From Candidatus Izemoplasma sp. (lineage in GTDB: Bacteria; Bacillota_I; Bacilli_A; Izemoplasmatales; Izemoplasmataceae), in contig SKGI01000141.1 of assembly GCA_007117555.1 (NCBI GenBank), positions 1 through 10,959 of the forward strand: 10,959 bases of DNA, in the 5' to 3' direction. The notes under the pieces are model-generated. The model was not told the DNA's origin. It made no database searches and saw only the letters and a list, made by a program, of their open reading frames with translations. Made by a program: the position numbers and the translations under genes. This document shows, piece after piece, positions 6,385-10,959 of the stretch; the first letter of the stretch is position 1, and every line of letters starts with the position of its first letter.

Positions 6385-8571
6385 ATGCGCATGCGAAAAT
6401 ACTGGCTCGGAATTGTTATTTTTTTGATGCTTTTTTTGCTAGTTGCGTGCCGGCAGAACGAAACCGACCTTGTGTTAGAAACCGTCGAGCGCGAAGGGGT
6501 GCTCTATCGTCTTGAGCGTGATCATGCCCGGATTATTGATGGGACAAACGCCCCTGCGACACTTGACATTCCATCGACCATTGACACGTTGCCGGTGACA
6601 CATATTGAGCCGTCCGCCTTTGCAGAGGCGCGCTCACTTGAAGTGATTTACCTCCCTAATACACTGAAGGTGATTGCGGCGTATGCTTTTTATGAAGCCC
6701 AATCATTACGTAAGGTGCATATATCGCATGATGCGTCACTTCAGCTTGTTGGTGAAGGCGCCTTTTTTGCCGCAGAAGCCTTGCAAGAAATTTATTTGCC
6801 TGCTTCCTTAGAAACACTCGGTGCGTATGTCTTCTTTGGGGCAACTGCCCTAACGACGGTAACGTTTGATGCAAACAGTCAGCTTGAGTCACTACCTGAA
6901 GGTGCCTTTTTTCAAAACACGGCATTGAATCAGCTCACCATACCCGCTTCGGTTCGTTACATTGAGCCGTACGCCTTTTATGAAACGTCGAATCTGACGT
7001 CTTTGATGTTCATAGAAGACAGTCAACTAATCGAGATACGAGAAGGGGCTTTTGCCTTAAGCGATTTGCGCAAACTTCACTTACCTGATCGCCTTGAAAC
7101 GATCGGTCCATTTGCTTTCTTTTCAGTAGAGCAACTCGGTACGATTCAGTTTCCATCAAGACTCAAAACGATAGGTGAGTATGCCTTTGCACAAAATCAG
7201 ACTTTGATGGTGCTTGACTACCCTGAATCGTTGCAGTCACTCGGTCCCTATGCTTTTATGGATCATACCGCTCTCATTGATGTGTATTTCCCACAAAGTA
7301 GTGCCGTGAAAGAACTGTCAGAAGGACTCTTTTATGGCGCTACATCACTTAAACACATCACATTGCCAGAACAACTCGAGCGCATTGGTCTATTAAGCTT
7401 TTATCAGACCTTTGAGCTTGAAATTATCGATCTACCTTCAACACTTACAAGTCTTGAAGCGTATGCTTTTGCCGAAAGCGGTCTTTATGAAATCACGATC
7501 CCTGCTTCAGTCTCAAAGATGGGGAACTATGCCTTTTTAGCTGCTAAGTCATTGACGAAGGTTACCTTTGAAGCAAGCAGTCCACTCATTCAGCTTGAAG
7601 AAGGTGTCTTTTCTGGCGCGGTTTCACTACATACAGTCATCTTACCAGAACAGCTCACTCAAGTCGGGGATTACGCATTTTTTGAGACAGCCGCTTTACA
7701 ATCGATCATACTGCCTTTGACCGTGCAAGCCATCGGTGACTTTGCCTTTGCGCAAAGCGGTCTAACACAGCTCACCATCCCTGAAGCGGTGCAAACGATT
7801 GGTGACTATGCTTTTTGGGAGACTGAATCACTAAATGCGGTGTCCTTTTCACCGCAGGCAACACTGACCCATCTTGGTGAAGGGGTTTTCTCTTTTGCTA
7901 AAGGACTCACACAGCTCACTTTTCCCGCAAGTGTTGAGACGGTTGGTCCCTTTGCATTTTATGGTGCAAGCGCGCTTAGCACCGTTCATTTTCCTGAGGA
8001 AGCGCGCTTACGTTATATTTCCGAAGGTTTGTTTTATGAAGCGGTAAGTCTCACGAGCTTTCAAGTACCAGCGCGTGTTTCAGCCATTGAACAAAGCGCT
8101 TTTTATGGCACTAAATCCATGACGCATTTAAGTTTTGCGGCGGATTCAACACTCAAGCAAATTGGCGCCGATGCCTTTTCAGGCTCAGCACTCTCAGGGA
8201 CGCTTGTGTTGCCAAAAACACTTGAGATGATTGGAGATTTTGCCTTTGTGGGGCAAACCGCCCTTGAAGTGATTAAATTTTCTGGTAATCAACTCAAACA
8301 AATTGGTGAGATGGCTTTTTCAGGCTTGACAGCATTAGAACATATTTCGATGCCGACATCACTTGAAGTGCTCGGTGCGTTTGCCTTTATGGATACCCCA
8401 TCCTTGACGTCCATTTATTTATCAGAACAAGTTCACTTTGTTGGGTACTGGGCGTTTAAGTCAACCGGTGCAACACTTTTAACGGGTCACACAATGATTC
8501 CAGACAGTTGGGATCCTGATTTTAATCCCGATCAAAACCACGTAGTGTTCGATGTTGAAGCACCCGAATAA
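6385..8571 (+). CDS. BspA-like leucine-rich-repeat (LRR_5) surface lipoprotein
   Basis: This 728-residue protein begins with MRMRKYW, then a hydrophobic core and the lipobox LVAC, with Cys22 as the expected lipidation and signal-peptidase-II site. A short cap (about 37-77: GVLYRLERDHARIIDG...IDTLPVTHIEPS) leads into 26 consecutive LRR_5-type units covering residues 78-689. They follow a consensus like AFxxxxxLxxIxLPxxLxxIGxY and are 22-25 residues long. A 39-residue C-terminal segment ends the protein, with no LPXTG or membrane anchor, so anchoring is by the N-terminal lipid. BspA-like proteins of this type typically mediate binding to host or extracellular proteins; that role is inferred here. 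The ATG at 6385 is chosen because GGAGGT ends 8 nt before it; the next ATG (6391) is spaced less well. The gene has its own promoter and terminator, and converges with the sigma-factor operon. Confidence 0.92.
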   Translation: MRMRKYWLGIVIFLMLFLLVACRQNETDLVLETVEREGVLYRLERDHARIIDGTNAPATLDIPSTIDTLPVTHIEPSAFAEARSLEVIYLPNTLKVIAAYAFYEAQSLRKVHISHDASLQLVGEGAFFAAEALQEIYLPASLETLGAYVFFGATALTTVTFDANSQLESLPEGAFFQNTALNQLTIPASVRYIEPYAFYETSNLTSLMFIEDSQLIEIREGAFALSDLRKLHLPDRLETIGPFAFFSVEQLGTIQFPSRLKTIGEYAFAQNQTLMVLDYPESLQSLGPYAFMDHTALIDVYFPQSSAVKELSEGLFYGATSLKHITLPEQLERIGLLSFYQTFELEIIDLPSTLTSLEAYAFAESGLYEITIPASVSKMGNYAFLAAKSLTKVTFEASSPLIQLEEGVFSGAVSLHTVILPEQLTQVGDYAFFETAALQSIILPLTVQAIGDFAFAQSGLTQLTIPEAVQTIGDYAFWETESLNAVSFSPQATLTHLGEGVFSFAKGLTQLTFPASVETVGPFAFYGASALSTVHFPEEARLRYISEGLFYEAVSLTSFQVPARVSAIEQSAFYGTKSMTHLSFAADSTLKQIGADAFSGSALSGTLVLPKTLEMIGDFAFVGQTALEVIKFSGNQLKQIGEMAFSGLTALEHISMPTSLEVLGAFAFMDTPSLTSIYLSEQVHFVGYWAFKSTGATLLTGHTMIPDSWDPDFNPDQNHVVFDVEAPE
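6973..7809 (+). repeat. Three tandem 93-residue (279-nt) super-repeats within the LRR gene
   Basis: Units 6-9 (6973-7251), 10-13 (7252-7530) and 14-17 (7531-7809) each add up to exactly 93 residues. The last two blocks have the same internal order of unit lengths, 25-23-23-22. Each opens with a 25-residue unit ending in EG and closes with a short AFA(E/Q)SGL unit. Flanking units instead alternate as 25+23 pairs. Confidence 0.6.
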
Positions 8572-8582
8572 TTCTGCATGCA

Positions 8583-8606
8583 AAAAGGCGACGCAAGTCG
8601 CCTTTT
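8583..8606. terminator. Bidirectional rho-independent terminator between convergent genes
   Basis: AAAAGGCGAC (8583-8592) pairs perfectly with GTCGCCTTTT (8597-8606) around a GCAA loop. The A-tract on one side and T-tract on the other allow termination in both directions. It lies 12 nt past the LRR stop and 35 nt past the stop of the minus-strand lipoprotein gene. Confidence 0.9.
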
Positions 8607-8640
8607 CGTTTGGGAAGGAGAGGGTGGTATTAATCCGTTA

Positions 8641-9489
8641 TTATGGACGGCGCTCTTGAGCTGCTTCTCTGCGTGCTTCTCTGCGCGCTTCATATTCGTC
8701 TCTAAGTTCTTCAGCGCGTGCTCTAAACTGTTCACGGATTGCGTCAAAGTCAGGCAGTTCGACGTCTCCGTTTTCAACGGCTTGACGGTGTTCTTCAAGA
8801 CGTTCACGAACAGTTTCAGCCATCGCTTCACGCATCGCTTGAGCATGTTCTTGACGTTCAGCACGGAAGTCGTTCATGCGTGCTTCATGAGAACTATGAA
8901 TGATGGCGACGATATCGCGCATGTCCATCGCTAGCACCTCATCGATGGTCAGTGTTTCATCGATATCAAGCGCTGCTTGCATGATTTTAAGACGTCCAAG
9001 GCCGATGTCATACGTTTCAGCAAGTTCAAGCAATGCTTCATCAAGGGTACCGAGCATGACAGCAACGCCTATGCCACGGCCTCTAAACTCAGTTTCAGCA
9101 CGTTCACGAAGACGTTTTGCAAATTCAGGCAACCCTTCTTCATCGTCATCGTCATTTTCTTCGTATTCTTCAGTGGTGATAAAGATGGCGTTATTTTCAC
9201 CATCAACATCGATATAACCTGCTTCAATAGCGGCTTCGATGAATAAGGCAAGCGCATCTTCAGCACTTAAACCAAGAAATTCAAGGTCCGCAGCCACAAT
9301 CTCTGCATCTTCATTGTTTAAGACAAAGCTGACGACAATTTCATCGTCATCAACCACAAAGAGAATAGACGGATTGATGTCAACGGTGAAAGCCGTTAAA
9401 GCGCTGTCTTCAGTTGTCTCGCCACCTGTACAAGCGGCTAAGGTGATTAGAAATAATGTAGAAAGCACTATACCAAATAATTTTTTCAT
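8641..9489 (-). CDS. Secreted lipoprotein with RsgI-like NPS ectodomain and charged helical tail
   Basis: The 282-residue protein has a signal peptide with lipobox LAAC (Cys20). It then has FTVDINPSILFVV (34-46), matching the DxNPS motif that opens the extracytoplasmic domain of RsgI-type anti-sigma factors. A VxxxNxxDAEIV strand and the segment ALFIEAAIEAGYI (80-93) follow. Further parts are an acidic linker (about 107-119), a segment TYDIGLGRLKIMQAALDIDETLTIDEV (159-185), and a long Arg/Glu/Ala-rich tail (about 196-282) likely to be a single charged helix or coiled coil. There is no cytoplasmic or transmembrane portion, so it cannot itself hold a sigma factor. The start is set by AGGAGG (9498-9503), 8 nt away. 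It follows the anti-sigma gene by 77 nt and aligns with that protein's ectodomain. A role as sensor partner, decoy or regulon target is inference. Confidence 0.8.
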   Translation of the reverse strand: MKKLFGIVLSTLFLITLAACTGGETTEDSALTAFTVDINPSILFVVDDDEIVVSFVLNNEDAEIVAADLEFLGLSAEDALALFIEAAIEAGYIDVDGENNAIFITTEEYEENDDDDEEGLPEFAKRLRERAETEFRGRGIGVAVMLGTLDEALLELAETYDIGLGRLKIMQAALDIDETLTIDEVLAMDMRDIVAIIHSSHEARMNDFRAERQEHAQAMREAMAETVRERLEEHRQAVENGDVELPDFDAIREQFRARAEELRDEYEARREARREAAQERRP

Positions 9490-9566
9490 AAGTGAAACCT
9501 CCTAAAATTTTTGTGTTCATCTATTTAACAAAGAATCTAGACGGTTTATTGGTAAAAATTTATTTT

Positions 9567-10397
9567 TTAGTTATTTTGGTTCGGTAAGTTAGGGGGACCG
9601 GGAGTATCGGGTCGTTTGGGCACATCAGGCCGGTTTGGAAAGTCCCCGTCATCAAACGGGTGTCTTGGACCATGATGCGAATCTTCACTAAGCAAAGCAC
9701 GTAGCTCACGGATTGATAAGTCGACTAAATCTTCCATCGTGAGCGACGCGTCTTCGCGTAAAATGGTGCCAATCAAACGGGCATGCATGATGCTTAGTCC
9801 ATAGTGCGCCATCACATCGAGTTCAAGATCCGTCGGACGTCCAGCCATGCCACGCATCACATCAAGATCTGGCATGCGTTCAGCAATAATCGCCTTGACT
9901 ATTTCTTCGATTTGTTTCAGCTGTGCTTCGACGTGTTCAGGACGGTTCCCAGTCAAATCGTACAGCAAACCCGATTGACCTACAGTAAGATACCCTTGCG
10001 CTTGTGCTTCTATTAGTAAGTTCTCAAAACCTTGTTCAAAGGCTTGGCCTTCAAGAGAATCCATTTGCGAGAGCATCGCGCGCGCATCCGCATTTAATGC
10101 ATCGACTGTGAGAATGGTTTGTCGGTTTGACAAAGTCATGGTAAGACTTGGATTAAACGAGAGATGCAAAGTCGTTGTTGGGGCGCTAGGCAAAGCAAAT
10201 AAACCAACAAGTAATGTGATGAGAACCATCGTTACAACCGCCAATCGCCCTCTATAGGGTCGGATGCTATGCCAGATAGAACGGTTCGATTCAGCGGTAG
10301 CTTGTGCCATATGGGTTCGGTATACAGCAGACGTTTTAATGGCTTCACGCACATCAGGTGTATCACGTTTGGCCAGTGTACGTAGTTTATTTTTCAT
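9567..10397 (-). CDS. RsgI-like transmembrane anti-sigma factor
   Basis: The 276-residue protein has a basic N-terminal cytoplasmic part of about 50 residues and one hydrophobic helix (about 52-70). The ectodomain starts with TTLHLSFNPSLTMTL (75-89), whose Asn82-Pro83-Ser84 matches the NPS motif of RsgI-type proteins. It continues with VDALNADARAML, FENLLIEAQAQGYL (124-137) and HYGLSIMHARLIGTILREDASLTMEDLVDLSIREL (198-232), then a Pro-rich tail (241-276) ending NLPNQNN. The N-terminus does not obviously carry the canonical RsgI_N fold or a zinc-finger motif, so the sigma-binding part is short or divergent. Overlap by 11 nt with the upstream ECF sigma gene supports a cognate pair: this protein would hold the sigma factor at the membrane until an outside signal triggers release. 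RsgI relatives are reported to self-cleave at Asn-Pro; whether this one does is unknown. Confidence 0.75.
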   Translation of the reverse strand: MKNKLRTLAKRDTPDVREAIKTSAVYRTHMAQATAESNRSIWHSIRPYRGRLAVVTMVLITLLVGLFALPSAPTTTLHLSFNPSLTMTLSNRQTILTVDALNADARAMLSQMDSLEGQAFEQGFENLLIEAQAQGYLTVGQSGLLYDLTGNRPEHVEAQLKQIEEIVKAIIAERMPDLDVMRGMAGRPTDLELDVMAHYGLSIMHARLIGTILREDASLTMEDLVDLSIRELRALLSEDSHHGPRHPFDDGDFPNRPDVPKRPDTPGPPNLPNQNN

Positions 10398-10920
10398 CTA
10401 GAAACCCTCCTTCTTTGCGTAGTTTTTTAATCGCTTCACGATATTTCCAAAGCACGGTGCCCAGTGGCATACCGAGCGTTTCAGCAATGACACGATGTTT
10501 CTCGTCGAACAAGGCATGTCGGATGACGATTTCTCGTTCAACAGGTTCGAGCTTCTCAAGCAACGCTTGCACGTGATAACGCTTTTCACCATCAGGATAA
10601 ATCACGTCAAAGAGTGGGGCGCTTTCATCATAGTCAACCGCGATCTCACGTTTGCGACGGTTGTAAGTATTTAACGCTAAATTTTTAGCAAGCGTCATCA
10701 ACCATGCTTTGAACTCGCCTCTTGCTTCATATTCAGGAAGTTTTTCAATCATCTTCATGTATGTATCTTGCATGACATCTTCAGCAAGGGCCGGATCACG
10801 TAAGATGTTTAGGATTACATAATAGACATCGACACGCGTCGCATCATAAATCACATCAAATGCGTTTGCGTCGCCGCGGCGAAATCTTTCGACGGTCCGA
10901 TTTAATGTGCGTTTGTTCAT
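10387..10920 (-). CDS. ECF-type RNA polymerase sigma factor (sigma-70 family)
   Basis: At 177 residues this has the normal ECF length and only the region 2 and region 4 domains. Region 2 (about 15-92) includes DPALAEDVMQDTYMKMIEKL (42-61), the core-binding and -10 recognition helices, and FKAWLMTLAKNLALNTYNRRKR (70-91). Region 4 (about 115-172) includes LEPVEREIVIRHALF and the helix-turn-helix KHRVIAETLGMPLGTVLWKYREAIKKL (141-167). It should direct RNA polymerase to a small set of promoters, probably including its own. The stop overlaps the start of the anti-sigma gene. GGAGT at 10928-10932 lies 7 nt before the ATG. The regulon cannot be deduced because the -35 region of its own promoter is beyond the window edge. 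Confidence 0.93.
   Translation of the reverse strand: MNKRTLNRTVERFRRGDANAFDVIYDATRVDVYYVILNILRDPALAEDVMQDTYMKMIEKLPEYEARGEFKAWLMTLAKNLALNTYNRRKREIAVDYDESAPLFDVIYPDGEKRYHVQALLEKLEPVEREIVIRHALFDEKHRVIAETLGMPLGTVLWKYREAIKKLRKEGGFLDEK
10405..10410 (-). promoter_or_regulatory. Ribosome binding site of the anti-sigma gene inside the sigma gene
   Basis: GGAGGG on the minus strand lies 7 nt before the ATG at 10397 and within the last codons of the sigma-factor gene. With the 11-nt overlap, this fixes the start and points to translational coupling, which would keep sigma and anti-sigma amounts in step. Confidence 0.75.
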
Positions 10921-10949
10921 CTAGTAGACTCCATTCTTCAGGTGACGTC

Positions 10950-10955
10950 CTTATA
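10950..10955 (-). promoter_or_regulatory. Possible -10 box upstream of the sigma-factor gene (cut by window edge)
   Basis: On the minus strand TATAAG precedes GACGTC, 30 nt before the sigma start. Either could belong to a promoter: TATAAG as a sigma-A -10, or CGTC as an ECF-type -10. The -35 region lies outside the window, so the type cannot be decided. Confidence 0.2.
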
Positions 10956-10959
10956 ACAA

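Noticed and set aside
6607..8451. CRISPR or DNA tandem array suggested by regular repeats
   Set aside because: The periodicity is in the protein (LRR_5 units of 22-25 residues); the DNA copies are too diverged and lack spacers.
8578..9505. Several + strand reading frames across the lipoprotein gene
   Set aside because: They are Ser/Phe-rich antisense shadows of the minus-strand gene, which has a signal peptide, lipobox, ribosome binding site and a paralogue next door.

Overview
The window looks like a chromosomal segment from a low-to-moderate GC member of the Bacillota/Mollicutes side of the tree. The signs are strong AGGAGG-type ribosome binding sites, TATAAT promoters, lipoboxes of the LxAC type, a BspA-type leucine-rich-repeat lipoprotein and an RsgI-like anti-sigma factor. 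Tryptophan is read from TGG and no long gene needs TGA as tryptophan, so the standard bacterial code applies. None of the eight genes ends in TGA (six TAA, two TAG). The exact lineage cannot be fixed from this sequence. No phage, transposase, tRNA, rRNA or CRISPR features were seen.

Region 1 (1-4439, + strand) is a probable carbohydrate/acyl-modification locus. It opens with the 3' part of a large fusion gene. In one uninterrupted frame, the C-terminal beta domain of a GH38-type alpha-mannosidase runs into a complete FAD-dependent oxidoreductase. An 11-nt overlap leads into an alpha/beta-hydrolase (esterase-like). After 139 nt comes an acyltransferase of the NAT_N + GNAT_C type. Together they suggest glycan trimming, sugar oxidation, ester removal and acyl transfer, but the substrate cannot be read from the sequence.

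Region 2 (4440-6384) holds a MATE-family multidrug/cation antiporter with its own tandem -10 promoter. It ends in a terminator hairpin, followed by two further inverted repeats.

Region 3 (6385-8571) is a single-gene unit encoding a 728-residue lipoprotein with 26 LRR_5 (BspA-like) repeats. The repeats are organised in higher-order 48- and 93-residue blocks.

Region 4 (8641-10920, - strand) is a three-gene cell-surface signalling operon. In transcription order it encodes an ECF sigma factor, a single-pass anti-sigma factor and a secreted lipoprotein. The ectodomains of the last two proteins are recognisably paralogous, and both carry the Asn-Pro-Ser motif typical of RsgI-type anti-sigma factors. 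This operon converges on the LRR gene, and the two share a bidirectional terminator. The most interesting points are the GH38-FAD fusion and the sigma/anti-sigma/lipoprotein trio with a duplicated NPS ectodomain.
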